DNA of 64,000 nt from Aureimonas jatrophae (GCF_900104035.1 NZ_FNIT01000014.1:1-64000); one strand, 5' to 3'. Positions 51,980-61,520 are shown, numbered from the stretch's first letter. Numbers and translations: made by a program. Notes: generated by a model from the letters alone, not told the origin.

Positions 51980-53458
51980 GTGCCGGACAGGTTCGAACAG
52001 GATCGCATTCAAGGCGAGATCGGTCGCTCGTCGGCCTCCAGAGACCCGTTCGCGGCGGCTGTTCGTGCCACCCGCATGCCGATGGTCATCACCGACCCGT
52101 TGAAGCACGACAACCCGATCGTCTTCGTGAACGCGTCGTTCGAGCGGCTGACCGGCTACACCCGCGAAGAGTGCGTCGGCCGGAACTGCCGCTTCCTGCA
52201 AGGACCGGGCACGAACCCCGACGACGTCGCCAAACTCCGCGAAGCGATCGCGAACCGAACGACGGTCGAGACCGAGATCCTGAACTACCGGAAGGACGGG
52301 TCCACGTTCTGGAACCACGTCCTGATCTCGCCCGTGTTCGACGACGACGGCGTGGCGGCGTTCTTCTTCGCCTCGCAGTTCGACGTGACGCCCGAGCGCA
52401 ACCGACTGGCGGAGGTTCAACAGGACCGAGCCAACCTAGAGCACGAGATCGAGCGGCGTATCAACGATCTGGCGCGCACCGAGGATCGGCTGAGGTTCAC
52501 GTTGGGAGCGGGCCGCCTCGGAGCGTGGACGCTCGACCTGAAGGACCGCCGCCTCGTCTCGTCGGCACGATGCAAGGAGAACTTTGGTCGCGGGCCGACC
52601 GACACGTTCACCTACGACGACCTCGTCTCGTCGATCCACCCGGGCGACCTTCTACGATGGCAGGAAGCGCTCAACGCTGCGATCACCGACGACGGAGGGG
52701 AGTTCGGCATCGAGTACCGGGCTGTGGCACCGGACGGTCAGGTTCGGTGGGTGGAGGTGCGCGGTCAGGTGAACCGCGATGTCGACAGCGTACCGATCGG
52801 TATGGCTGGCGTGTCGATCGACATCACCGCCCGAAAGCGATCCGACGAACACCGCGAGCTGCTGGCGGGGGAACTCGATCACCGCGTGAAGAACACGTTG
52901 GCGAACGTCCAATCCATCATCAGCCAAACCTTGCAGTCCGCCCCATCCCTCGAGGAAGCGGCCAAGATCCTGAGCAGTCGCATTCAGGCTCTCGCATCGG
53001 CCCACGAGGTGCTTCTGAGCGATGCCGTGACGTCGGCGGACCTTCATCAGCTCATCGCGAACGCCCTCAAGCCGTTTCTGATGGCAGGGGATGGGCGGAT
53101 CAGCGTAACCGGCCCGTCGATCCGTCTCCGGTCTCGGGTTGCGACCACGGTGACGCTCGCGATCTACGAACTTGCGACCAATGCGGCCAAGTACGGTGCG
53201 CTCTCGACCAAGGACGGGTCTGTCTCGATCATGTGGAAGATCGATGGGGCGTTGAACGACAGGTTCGAGCTGTGCTGGGAAGAGAGCGATGGACCGGCGG
53301 TCGCCGCTCCAATGCGGCGGGGCTTTGGATCGAGGGTCTTGGAACGTGCCCTGCCGTTGGAGTTGAACGGCACGGCGACGACGGACTACAGGCCGATGGG
53401 GTTGCGATACTGCCTCCAAGCTGGCCTTTCCGGGATCGTCGAGGGTGCGCCCGTCTAG
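51980..53458 (+). CDS. LOV-PAS-HWE blue-light sensor histidine kinase
   Basis: This kinase has about 492 residues, with a GTG start at 51980 (a TTG at 51959 is the alternative). It has a LOV domain (residues about 25-130) with the flavin-binding GRNCRFLQGP that carries the adduct-forming Cys, a second PAS domain (about 160-280), and a kinase core with the HWE phospho-acceptor ELDHRVKNTLANVQSI near 300, the N-box YELATNAAKYGAL near 398, and CWEESDGP near 440. This is the same arrangement as the Brucella LOV kinase. It likely senses blue light through FMN and signals to a partner response regulator, often the general-stress pathway in alphaproteobacteria; none is adjacent. Confidence 0.9.
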   Translation: MPDRFEQDRIQGEIGRSSASRDPFAAAVRATRMPMVITDPLKHDNPIVFVNASFERLTGYTREECVGRNCRFLQGPGTNPDDVAKLREAIANRTTVETEILNYRKDGSTFWNHVLISPVFDDDGVAAFFFASQFDVTPERNRLAEVQQDRANLEHEIERRINDLARTEDRLRFTLGAGRLGAWTLDLKDRRLVSSARCKENFGRGPTDTFTYDDLVSSIHPGDLLRWQEALNAAITDDGGEFGIEYRAVAPDGQVRWVEVRGQVNRDVDSVPIGMAGVSIDITARKRSDEHRELLAGELDHRVKNTLANVQSIISQTLQSAPSLEEAAKILSSRIQALASAHEVLLSDAVTSADLHQLIANALKPFLMAGDGRISVTGPSIRLRSRVATTVTLAIYELATNAAKYGALSTKDGSVSIMWKIDGALNDRFELCWEESDGPAVAAPMRRGFGSRVLERALPLELNGTATTDYRPMGLRYCLQAGLSGIVEGAPV

Positions 53459-53779
53459 GGCTTCCCCTACACAACATGCCTCTTCCGATCGCCGCGCTGA
53501 CGCATACGTGATCGCTCTAGCTGCAATGTTCGCTAGAGAAGGTAAGCCAACTCAAAGCAGACTGGCAGGTTTCCACCCGGGCGTGCCGATCGGCATTGAG
53601 GAAGCGGACACCCGAAAGCCGTCCATCCGTTTTCGACCCCTTATCGCCCTTCCGACGCTCTAATCGCCTTTCCTGAAGCAGTCATTCGCGACGGATATTG
53701 AGACGGCAGGAGCTTGGCCGATTGAGGTCGATACGGAACGGCATGCTCCGACCTCCCTGGCGGGTCGGGCAAAGAGCAG
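53459..53779. other. Intergenic, nothing recognised
   Basis: 321 bases between the LOV kinase and the convergent HisN-like gene. No gene or terminator was identified with confidence. Confidence 0.35.
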
Positions 53780-54568
53780 TCAGGATATCGCCTCACGCAA
53801 CTCCCGCAGGGCTGCCGAATGGAGCGCCGGCGTGGCAGCGACCAGCACGGGACCACCCTCCTCGGCCCGTGCACCATCCAGCCGCGTGACGACACCGCCA
53901 GCGCGCTCAATGATCGGGATCAGCGCGACGATGTCGTAGGGCTGGAGCGAGGGCTCGAACGCCAGGTCGATCCGTCCCGCCGCGATCATAGCCATCGCAT
54001 AGCACTCGCCGCCGTATCGGGTCATTCGGACCGCCGCCGACAGCCGTTTGAAGCCTGTGGCCAGCTCGTCGCCGAAATGGTCCGGCGAGGTGGTGTGGAG
54101 GATCGCACGATCCAGACTGCCGACGTCGCGAGTGGCGAGCCGCTGGCGCACACCGTCACGCTGCGTCCAGGCACCGTCGTGATCGGCCCAGAACCGCTCA
54201 CGGGTAAACGGTTGGCTCATCATCCCCAACTCGGCACGGCCATCGATCGTCAGCCCGATCAGCGTGCCCCACACCGGCAGGCCGCAGATGAACGGGCGCG
54301 TGCCGTCGACGGGATCGAGCACCCAGCGATAGCGTCCGCTGCCCGTCAGACCCATCTCCTCGCCCAGGATGGCGTGGTCGGGAAACCGATCACCAATCGC
54401 CGCCCGGATCGCGATCTCCGCCTCGCGGTCCGCCTCAGTGACGGGATCGAAGGTGTAGCCCTCCTTGGGTTTTGTATCGACGATGAGATCGGTGCGATAG
54501 CGCGGCAACGTCTCGGCGTCGGCGATGTCGGCCAAGCGGTGGAGGAAGTCGGCATCGCGCAGGTTCAT
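53780..54568 (-). CDS. hisN: Inositol-monophosphatase family, histidinol-phosphatase (HisN-like)
   Basis: This 262-residue Mg-dependent phosphatase starts at the ATG at 54568 (MNLRDADFLHRLADIAD). The metal sites are present: AILGEEMGL near residue 67, the DPVDGTRPFICGLPVWGT motif near 82, and PYDIVALIPIIERAGGVV near 220, where the usual Trp before Asp is Tyr. It would dephosphorylate L-histidinol phosphate or inositol phosphate. The similarity is closest to HisN. Its start overlaps the stop of a truncated MFS gene (ATGA), so it is translated from a fused operon remnant and may lack its own promoter. Confidence 0.85.
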   Translation of the reverse strand: MNLRDADFLHRLADIADAETLPRYRTDLIVDTKPKEGYTFDPVTEADREAEIAIRAAIGDRFPDHAILGEEMGLTGSGRYRWVLDPVDGTRPFICGLPVWGTLIGLTIDGRAELGMMSQPFTRERFWADHDGAWTQRDGVRQRLATRDVGSLDRAILHTTSPDHFGDELATGFKRLSAAVRMTRYGGECYAMAMIAAGRIDLAFEPSLQPYDIVALIPIIERAGGVVTRLDGARAEEGGPVLVAATPALHSAALRELREAIS

Positions 54569-54921
54569 CGTTTCGCTCCAAAGGATGTTGCGGTCCGCGC
54601 GCACAGCGGCATCAGGCAGAGAAGAGCTGCCAGCAACCAGAAGGTCGCAGCGAGCCCGATCCCCCTGGCGACGAAGTCCATTCCGGCGGGTCCGACGAGT
54701 ATGCGTTCATAGCCGATCGTCGTGACGGCAACGATTGAAAGGCCGGCGGGCATCGCGGTCTGCGTGACGGCCCGGCGGAACAGGAAGGTGACGGCGTTCG
54801 AGACGCCGCAGCCGATCAACAGGATGCCGACCAGCGCGAGCGGCACTGCCGCCGCCATCAGCATGACGACGTAGCCGAAGACAGCAACGAGGCATCGTTT
54901 GTCGATCGCCCAACCGCGCGA
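54565..54921 (-). pseudogene. C-terminal fragment of an MFS transporter
   Basis: About 115 residues of the last helices of a major-facilitator transporter: VSNAVTFLFRRAVTQTAMPA near the middle, then IGYERILVGPAGMDFVARGI. An in-frame TAG at 54922 closes the frame upstream, and the first ten helices are missing. A possible internal ATG at 54864 would give only 99 residues. The stop overlaps hisN, suggesting the intact transporter once preceded hisN in an operon. Confidence 0.75.
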
Positions 54922-55066
54922 CTACGGCATCCCCGTTCAGTTCGATGGCGAACATGCTGTAGCCGGGTCGCGCCGATCCTTTTCGACGAAGCGGACGCTC
55001 GGAAGCGATCCTTCCGCTTTGGACCGATCCGAATGCCTCATGCATTCGATGGTGAAGCCTACGCCC

Positions 55067-56221
55067 TCACGAGGCAGAAACCCGACGAACTCCGCCTCCG
55101 ATCCAGGTCCCCCCGACTTCGCCGTTGCCATCCAACCAGACAAAATCAGCGCGACGATCTGTTTCGATACGGCCGCGCGCACGGTCTTGCAGGAACTGGG
55201 CGGGATAGGTTGATGCCATGCGCAGCGACTCTTCAAAGGGAACGCCGACGACGTCGGTCAGGTAGCGCACGGCGCCGATCATCGTGAGGTCCGAACCTGC
55301 GAGCGTTCCGTCGTCGAGCGTCAGCTTCCCGTCGCGACGCGTCGCCCGACGCCCGTTAAGCCAGAACACGTCGTCAGCCACGCCGACCGTCGGCATCGCG
55401 TCCGTGATCGCCAGGACACGACCGACGCCGCGCTTGGCACGCAGGGCAGCCCCGATGGCGGACGGATGGACGTGGTGCCCGTCGGCGATGATCCCGCACC
55501 AAACGTCGTCCCGATCCAGGACCGCCCCAACGAGCCCGGGCTCGCGATGCGCGAGCTGGCTCATCGCGTTGAACAGATGGGTGCCGCAACGGGCACCGGC
55601 CTCGAAGGCGGACGTCGCCTTCGCGAAGTCCGCGTCGCTGTGACCAAGCGAGACCAGGATGCCCGCTGCGACGAGCCGGGCGATCCGCTCGTTCGAGACG
55701 CTCTCAGGCGCGACCGTCAAGAGCAGTGGTCGAACGGTCGTCGCCACGAGGCGGTCGACGTCCGCGTCCGTCATCGCCCGGATCAGGGCGGGATCGTGGG
55801 CGCCCTTGCGGGCGACCGAGATGAAGGGACCCTCCACGTGGATGCCGACGCAACCAGGTACAGCCGCTTCCATTGCGGCGCCGACCGCCTCGATCGCGGC
55901 AAAGGTGACCTCGGGACGATCGGTGATCACGGTCGGCAGGAGGGCCGTCGAGCCGAAGTGTCGGTGGGCCTCGCAGATCGCACGAACGCCCTCGACGGTC
56001 GGAGTTTCGTTCAGAAGGACACCGCCACCGCCGTTGACTTGGATGTCGACGAAGCCGGGGACGAGCAGGCCGCCGTCCAGCTCGACGCGGCGTAGGTCAC
56101 CGGGAAGATCGGCGACGGGACGGACCGTCTCGACGAGACCGTTCCCGACGACGACGGCCACCTCGTCGCGGGTCGCCTTTCCGTCGAACACCGCAGCCCC
56201 GACCAGGGCGAAGCGATCCAT
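55067..56221 (-). CDS. nagA: N-acetylglucosamine-6-phosphate deacetylase
   Basis: This 384-residue metal-dependent amidohydrolase removes the acetyl group from GlcNAc-6-phosphate in the cytoplasm. Landmarks are VPGFVDIQVNGGGGVLLNET near 55, IHVEGPFIS with KGAHDP near 128, LGHSDADF near 195, THLFNAMSQLAHREPGLVGA near 216, and catalytic Asp in ITDAMPTVG near 274. Its ATG overlaps the NagB-II stop by one base. It is the last gene of the amino-sugar operon. With NanK and NanE upstream, the pathway from ManNAc to GlcN6P is complete here. Confidence 0.92.
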   Translation of the reverse strand: MDRFALVGAAVFDGKATRDEVAVVVGNGLVETVRPVADLPGDLRRVELDGGLLVPGFVDIQVNGGGGVLLNETPTVEGVRAICEAHRHFGSTALLPTVITDRPEVTFAAIEAVGAAMEAAVPGCVGIHVEGPFISVARKGAHDPALIRAMTDADVDRLVATTVRPLLLTVAPESVSNERIARLVAAGILVSLGHSDADFAKATSAFEAGARCGTHLFNAMSQLAHREPGLVGAVLDRDDVWCGIIADGHHVHPSAIGAALRAKRGVGRVLAITDAMPTVGVADDVFWLNGRRATRRDGKLTLDDGTLAGSDLTMIGAVRYLTDVVGVPFEESLRMASTYPAQFLQDRARGRIETDRRADFVWLDGNGEVGGTWIGGGVRRVSAS

Positions 56222-57246
56222 CAGACCGTCTCCGTCACCTTCCGCAGACCACGCGGGTTGTCGGGATCATGCCCCCGGGCCCGTGAGAGTGACTCGGCGA
56301 AGCGGTAGAAGGACAGGATCATTGACAGGGGTTCGGTCAGGGGATGGCCTGTCTCGGCATGCGGCAACCTCGTCCCGACCGGGCTCTCGCCGATCGCGAA
56401 AAGACGGGCGCCTGCCCCGTCGAGCCGGCGGCAGAGGTCCTGCATGCCGGGCCGGGAGGCGTCGTCCACAAGGAAGGTGAAGGCCGGGAAGCCCTCCCCG
56501 ACCAGGGAGACCGGCCCGTGGACGATCTCGGCGCCCGAGAAGCACTCAGCATGAAGGATCGAGGTCTCCTTCATCTTCAGCGCCGCCTCGGAGGCGATCG
56601 CGAAGCCCGGACCTCGTCCGGTCGTGTAGAGCGAGGTAGCGGTCCGGCAGGGCCCGATGGCTGCGGACCAGTCCATGTCGAGGGCCTCTGCCAGTCGATC
56701 GGGCAACGCCTCGATCGCCGCCAGGAGAGCTGCGTCCTCGCGCCAATGGGCCAGAAGCGCGACCGCCGCGACGGCCGATGCGACGAAGCTCTTGGTTGCC
56801 GCGACGCTCAGCTCCGGTCCGACCCGCAGCGGAATCTCGAGATCGGCCGCCTTGGACAGGGGCGAGTCCGACACGTTCACCAGGGCGAACGTCCGGGCGC
56901 CCCCCGCCCGGGCCGCCTCAAGAAGGGCGACGATATCGGGGCTGCGACCCGACTGCGAGATCGCGACGGCCGCAACACCCGCAAGCCGTAGAGGCGTGCC
57001 GTAGACCGATGCGAGCGAAGGACCGAGCGAGGCGACGGGCAGCCCGATCGTGATCTCGGTCGCGTACTTGAAGAAGGTCGCGGCGTGGTCGGACGAGCCG
57101 CGTGCGATCGTCGCGAGACTCCGAGGGTCGAGATCGCGGAGGAGCCTTCCGGCTTCCCGCAACTGCTCGCCGGACTGCGCCAGCAACCTCGCGATGGCCT
57201 CCGGCGTCTCCTCGACCTCGCGCTGCATGAAGGTCGGCGTCTGCAT
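56221..57246 (-). CDS. SIS-domain glucosamine-6-phosphate deaminase, NagB-II type
   Basis: This 341-residue protein has two SIS (sugar isomerase) domains and no glutaminase domain, which separates it from GlmS. The start is the ATG at 57246 (MQTPTFMQREVEETPEAIAR). Segments TIARGSSDHAATFFKYATEI near residue 42, AISQSGRSPDIVALLEAARA near 90 and TTGRGPGFAIASEAALKMKE near 205 are the substrate loops. NagB-II enzymes convert glucosamine-6-phosphate to fructose-6-phosphate plus ammonia. Its stop overlaps nagA by one base. AgaS is the alternative name used for close relatives. Confidence 0.88.
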   Translation of the reverse strand: MQTPTFMQREVEETPEAIARLLAQSGEQLREAGRLLRDLDPRSLATIARGSSDHAATFFKYATEITIGLPVASLGPSLASVYGTPLRLAGVAAVAISQSGRSPDIVALLEAARAGGARTFALVNVSDSPLSKAADLEIPLRVGPELSVAATKSFVASAVAAVALLAHWREDAALLAAIEALPDRLAEALDMDWSAAIGPCRTATSLYTTGRGPGFAIASEAALKMKETSILHAECFSGAEIVHGPVSLVGEGFPAFTFLVDDASRPGMQDLCRRLDGAGARLFAIGESPVGTRLPHAETGHPLTEPLSMILSFYRFAESLSRARGHDPDNPRGLRKVTETV

Positions 57247-57316
57247 GGGAATTCCTTCGTTCGTCGACCTGGGAAAGGCACCGCCCACGCGTCGGGCATG
57301 TTCGATGGGTGCGTCC

Positions 57317-58414
57317 TCAGAGCAGACGCTGACCGGATGCCGGGTCGAACAGCATGACCTTGTCTGCGGGAAAATGGACGCGGACCATCTGTCCCTGCGA
57401 CACCGCCCCGGCCGGGCGCCGGACGATCGAAGTCTGGCTCCCGATCTTGAGGGTTACGATATCATCGGGACCCGTCGGCTCGACGAGATCGACCACTGCG
57501 GTCGGACCTGCCGAGGACGACGCGGAGACGTCGACGTTCTCGGGACGGGCGCCGACGAGAAGCTCGCGTCCCTGAAGTGCTCGTAGCACATCGGAGTTCG
57601 GGAGATGGATCGCGTCAGACAAAGCGTCGCCGTCACCGTTCGCGATGCGGAAGCCGTATCCGCTTGTCAGCGGCTCGATGCGCCCCTTCAGAAGCGTCAT
57701 GGCCGGGGATCCGATGAAGCGGGCGACAAAGAGGTTGACCGGCTCGTGGTAGATCTCGGCGGGCGTGCCAGCCTGCTGGACGACACCCTTGCTCATGATC
57801 ACGATCTTGGTCGCGAGGGTCATCGCCTCGATCTGATCGTGGGTCACGTAGACCATCGTACGCCGGATCGTCTGGTGCAGCCGCTTGATCTCGGCCCGCA
57901 GGTCCGTGCGAAGTGCCGCGTCCAGGTTCGACAGGGGTTCGTCGAACAGGAAAAGCTTGGGGTCGCGCACGAGCGCCCGACCGATCGCCACGCGCTGGCG
58001 CTGACCGCCCGAGAGTTCGCGGGGGTAGCGGGCGAGCAATGGCTCGATCTGGAGGAGCCGGGCGACCTCGTCGACCTGGCGGCGGGCCTCGACCTTGTTC
58101 GTGCCCCGCATCTTGAGCGGGAAGCCGATGTTGTCCGCCACCGTCATGGTCGGATAGAGCGCATAGGACTGGAACACCATCGCTACGTCGCGGTCGCGGG
58201 CGGCGAGCTGCGTCACATCGTTGTCGCCGATCAGGATGCGCCCGGAGTCGATCGGATGCAGGCCGGCAATGGCATGGAGCAGCGTGGACTTCCCACACCC
58301 CGAAGGTCCGAGCAGGACGACGAACGCGCCCTCATCGACATCGATGGAAACGTCCTGAAGGACCGGCATCTCGCCGTAGGACTTGCGGGCGGACTGGATC
58401 GAGAGCTTGGCCAT
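57317..58414 (-). CDS. ABC sugar transporter ATP-binding protein (UgpC/MsmX family)
   Basis: This 365-residue ATPase of the CUT1 sugar-importer class starts at the ATG at 58414. It has Walker A GPSGCGKST near residue 38, signature LSGGQRQRV near 134, Walker B LFLFDEPLSNLD near 155, and a C-terminal regulatory TOBE domain from about 240. Members sometimes serve several importers. Here it sits in one leftward operon with two permeases and a family-1 binding protein, so it powers import of an amino sugar, sialic acid or a derived oligosaccharide. Confidence 0.92.
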   Translation of the reverse strand: MAKLSIQSARKSYGEMPVLQDVSIDVDEGAFVVLLGPSGCGKSTLLHAIAGLHPIDSGRILIGDNDVTQLAARDRDVAMVFQSYALYPTMTVADNIGFPLKMRGTNKVEARRQVDEVARLLQIEPLLARYPRELSGGQRQRVAIGRALVRDPKLFLFDEPLSNLDAALRTDLRAEIKRLHQTIRRTMVYVTHDQIEAMTLATKIVIMSKGVVQQAGTPAEIYHEPVNLFVARFIGSPAMTLLKGRIEPLTSGYGFRIANGDGDALSDAIHLPNSDVLRALQGRELLVGARPENVDVSASSSAGPTAVVDLVEPTGPDDIVTLKIGSQTSIVRRPAGAVSQGQMVRVHFPADKVMLFDPASGQRLL

Positions 58415-58425
58415 GATGGGTTCCG

Positions 58426-59238
58426 TCAACCTTTGACGCTGCCGAGGGTCAAGCCGCGGACGATCTGGCCTTGGACAAGGAGCCCGAGAACGATCATCGG
58501 CAGCATGATGAGGCTGCCGGCAGCAGTCAGCGCCCCCCATTGGATGCCTTGGAACGTGAGGAAAGACGTGATGCTGACAGGCAGCGTCTGGGTGCTGCGT
58601 CCAGACAGGACGAGGGCGATGAAGAACTCGTTCCAGGTGAACAGGACGCACAGGATCATCGTGGCGACGATGCCGCCCTTGGCCGCCGGAAGAAACACGC
58701 GGGCGAACACCGTGAACTCACGGGCCCCGTCAACTCGGGCAGCATCCCGCAGCTCCTTCGGGACGTCGGCGAAGAAGGTCAGGAGCAGTGAGATCGCGAA
58801 GGGTACGTTGATGAAGGCGTAGACAGCGATCAGAAGCCAATGCGTGTTGAGCGCGCCGATCCGGGTGGCGAGGAAGTAGACCGGGATCACGAAGAGAAGC
58901 GCCGGCGCGATGCGAAGCGTCAGGATAAACTTCTCCTGGGAACGTCGGTACGGCGCGTCCTGTGATGCGAGGCCGTAGGCTGCCACCGCGCCGATAGCCA
59001 CAGCGATGGCGCTGGAAACGATCGAGACCACGAAGCTGTTGGCGAAGGCCGTCAGGAAGCCCCGATTGGCGAGGATCTTTCGGTAGTTGTCCATGGTCGG
59101 TTCGAAGAACCAGACGGGCGGGATCGCGAAGGCGTCGCGGTTCGTCTTGAACGAAGTAACGACCACCCAGTAGAGCGGGAACAAGACGGCCGCCATCAGG
59201 AGGGCGAGTGCGACGTAGAAGAGGATGCGCTTCAGCAT
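58426..59238 (-). CDS. ABC sugar permease 2 (MalG-like)
   Basis: This 270-residue inner-membrane permease starts at the ATG at 59238 (MLKRILFYVALALLMAAVLF). It has six predicted helices. The EAA loop is LRDAARVDGAREFTVFARVF near residue 167. The ATG overlaps the stop of permease 1, so the two form a coupled heterodimer of the MalF/MalG type. The ATPase gene starts 11 bases downstream. Confidence 0.9.
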   Translation of the reverse strand: MLKRILFYVALALLMAAVLFPLYWVVVTSFKTNRDAFAIPPVWFFEPTMDNYRKILANRGFLTAFANSFVVSIVSSAIAVAIGAVAAYGLASQDAPYRRSQEKFILTLRIAPALLFVIPVYFLATRIGALNTHWLLIAVYAFINVPFAISLLLTFFADVPKELRDAARVDGAREFTVFARVFLPAAKGGIVATMILCVLFTWNEFFIALVLSGRSTQTLPVSITSFLTFQGIQWGALTAAGSLIMLPMIVLGLLVQGQIVRGLTLGSVKG

Positions 59239-60119
59239 CAGCGCTCTCCGGACTTGGGAAAGAGGACGCCATACATCGTGAGGAGCGCGACGTTGGTGAA
59301 CACCGTCAGCACCAAGGCGATGGTCAGGGCGTAGGAGATGTCGAAGTTCGTGAAGGCGGCGACGTAGCCGTAGTAGTTCAGCGTCTCCGTCGAGAGCGCC
59401 GGTCCGCCGCGGGTCATGATGTAGAAGAGGTCGAAGGCCTTGATCGAGTCGATCGCCCGGATCAGCGCGACGACCGCGAGCACCCTGCGCAGCATCGGCA
59501 GGAGGATGTACCAGGTCACCTGCCACTCCCGGGCACCGTCGACGCGCGCCGCGTCCATCGGGTCGGTGGGAGCGGATTCGAGGCCAGCCATGACCAGGAG
59601 GACCACAAAGGGCGTCCACTGCCAGACGTCGGCGATGAGGACCGAGAAAAGGGCGACGTCGGTGCTGCCGAGCCAGTCGACCGGCCCCAGCCCCAAAAGC
59701 GACAGCGAGTAGTTCGCCATGCCCGTCGCGGGATCGAAGATAAACCGCCACGTCAGGCCGACCACGACCGGGGTCATGATGATCGGAACGAGCAAGAGAG
59801 CCCGGACGAGGCGTTTGAATGCGAAGTTGCGATCCAGGAAGAGAACGATCGCCAAGCCGAGTGCAACCTCAATGCCGGTGGCCAGCATCATGAAAAAGAC
59901 GGTTCGGACCAAGGCTGATATGGCACGCGGATCGTTCCACAGTCGGACGTAGTTGGCCGTGCCCACGAAGGCGTCCTGCCCCGCTCGCAACAGCGAGACG
60001 TCGCGGAGCGTCAGCCAGACAACGTAAGCGGTCAGGATCACGGACACGACGCCGAGAGCGGCGACGATCGGCCGGTGGAAGTATCGGGTCGGATCGGCGA
60101 GTGTCGTCAAGGGAGGCAC
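59238..60119 (-). CDS. ABC sugar permease 1 (MalF-like)
   Basis: This 293-residue inner-membrane permease has six predicted helices (first near residues 20-38). The EAA loop is DPMDAARVDGAREWQVTWYI near 190. It starts MPPLTTLADPTRYFHRP, has a cytoplasmic N-terminus and lacks the long MalF insertion. It pairs with permease 2 through the shared operon and overlapping codons. The importer belongs to the CUT1 class of carbohydrate importers. Confidence 0.9.
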   Translation of the reverse strand: MPPLTTLADPTRYFHRPIVAALGVVSVILTAYVVWLTLRDVSLLRAGQDAFVGTANYVRLWNDPRAISALVRTVFFMMLATGIEVALGLAIVLFLDRNFAFKRLVRALLLVPIIMTPVVVGLTWRFIFDPATGMANYSLSLLGLGPVDWLGSTDVALFSVLIADVWQWTPFVVLLVMAGLESAPTDPMDAARVDGAREWQVTWYILLPMLRRVLAVVALIRAIDSIKAFDLFYIMTRGGPALSTETLNYYGYVAAFTNFDISYALTIALVLTVFTNVALLTMYGVLFPKSGER

Positions 60120-60137
60120 CTTGCGTTGACGAGGGAA

Positions 60138-60159
60138 ACCGGGACGAAGCTGTCCCGGT
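60138..60159 (-). terminator. Hairpin after the sugar-binding protein gene
   Basis: ACCGGGAC and GTCCCGGT form a perfect 8-bp stem with a 6-base loop, 16 bases after the binding-protein stop (60176) and before permease 1 (60119). It probably attenuates the downstream part or stabilises the binding-protein mRNA. Confidence 0.5.
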
Positions 60160-60175
60160 CCCCGTCGATCCGGGA

Positions 60176-61471
60176 TCAGCGGGCGAGCGCGGCGTTGTTG
60201 GCCGTATCGGCTTCCTTGAGGGCATCGGACGCGCTCTCGGCGCCGGCAAGGGCCTTCGAGACCGCGATGCCGGTGTTGTTGATCACCTCGTTGGCCTTAT
60301 CGATCGTCGGGAGGTACTGCGGGTTGCCCTGGTCGATCGCGGCGAGCATCGCGTCCTTGAAGGCTCCGTAGCGCTTGCCGAAGGACTCGCCGTTGAGCGC
60401 GGCCAGCGACGTGACGCCGGAGTTCGGATCAGTCTCAAGCGACTTGAGCTGCTGCTCCTTCGCGGTCGCCCAGGCCGCGAAGACGGCGGCGGCTTCCTGG
60501 TTCTGCGAGTCGGCGTTGACGAAGAGGCTATGGACTGCGAGCGAGGAGGAGCCGCCCTTCGGCGACGACGACTTCATCGGTACGGGAACGTATCCAACCT
60601 TGCCAGCGACGGTCGACACGGCGGGATCCTCGTTGAATGCGCCGTTCACGGTGGCGTCGAGCGTCATCGCGGCCTTGCCCTGCTGGAACAGGAGGCGGTT
60701 CTCCTCCCAGCCGAAGTTGGCGACGCCCACCGGACCGTAGTCGCGCAGGACCTTGGTGAAGGCTTCGAGCGCCGCGGTCCCCTCGGGCGTCGCGAGCGCG
60801 GACTTGCCCGAAGCGTCGAGGAACGAGCCGCCGAAACCCCAAAGGTAGGCTGCCCAGACATAGACGCCCTGGATGCCCTGCTGGCCGCGCATGGTGATGC
60901 CGGCGATCTGCTTGTTTGTCTTTTCGGAGACCGTCTTGGCCGCGGTCTCGATGTCCTCGAAGCTCTTGGGCTCGGACAGTCCGTATTCCTGGAAGAGGTC
61001 CTTCCGATACATCAGGAAGGTGCTCTCGCCATACACGGGAAGCCCGTACGTCTTCCCATCGACGACATTGGTGTTGAAGTAGCCGGGAACGAAGTCGGCC
61101 TTGTCGAAATACTGCGGATATTTTGCCAGCGTCTCGTCCATGGGGACGATGTATTTCGAAGCGACGAATCCCGGAACGTAGATGATGTTGTTCTGGACGA
61201 CGTCATAGCGGCCAGAACGCGAGGAGAACTCGAGAAGGGTCTTCGCCGTGATGTCCTGCTCAGGCACCACCTCGAGAGCGACGTCGATGCCCGTGGCCTC
61301 CTTGAACTCCGGTAGCATCTTGCCGATGGCGTCGGTGGTCGGATGGCCTTCCATCAGCACCGAGAGCTGCACGCCGTCGAACGGCTTGTCCTGCGCCACG
61401 GACGCCCGCGGGAACGCCGCAAGGATGCCGACCGCCGCGGTGGCCGCCAAAAGGTTACGCCTGCTGATCAT
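60176..61471 (-). CDS. ABC sugar-binding protein, family 1 (CUT1)
   Basis: This 431-residue periplasmic binding protein starts MISRRNLLAATAAVGILAAF, an N-terminus with a twin-Arg pattern (SRRNLL), and is cut after SVA-QD. The mature fold is family 1 (MalE-like): GVQLSVLMEGHPTTDAIGKM near 33, then MDETLAKYPQYFDKADFVPG near 110. It precedes the two permease genes and the UgpC-like ATPase, with a strong hairpin between. The amino-sugar context suggests N-acetylmannosamine, sialic acid or GlcNAc-containing ligands. Confidence 0.9.
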   Translation of the reverse strand: MISRRNLLAATAAVGILAAFPRASVAQDKPFDGVQLSVLMEGHPTTDAIGKMLPEFKEATGIDVALEVVPEQDITAKTLLEFSSRSGRYDVVQNNIIYVPGFVASKYIVPMDETLAKYPQYFDKADFVPGYFNTNVVDGKTYGLPVYGESTFLMYRKDLFQEYGLSEPKSFEDIETAAKTVSEKTNKQIAGITMRGQQGIQGVYVWAAYLWGFGGSFLDASGKSALATPEGTAALEAFTKVLRDYGPVGVANFGWEENRLLFQQGKAAMTLDATVNGAFNEDPAVSTVAGKVGYVPVPMKSSSPKGGSSSLAVHSLFVNADSQNQEAAAVFAAWATAKEQQLKSLETDPNSGVTSLAALNGESFGKRYGAFKDAMLAAIDQGNPQYLPTIDKANEVINNTGIAVSKALAGAESASDALKEADTANNAALAR

Positions 61472-61520
61472 GCTTCAACTCCTCTTGAAAGTGGCACTGC
61501 CACCCGTGGCTGGACTGCGC

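Noticed and set aside
58415-58651. In-frame upstream extension of the UgpC-like ATPase
   Set aside because: It overlaps the permease 2 gene and lacks similarity; MAKLSIQSARKSYG at 58414 is the family start.
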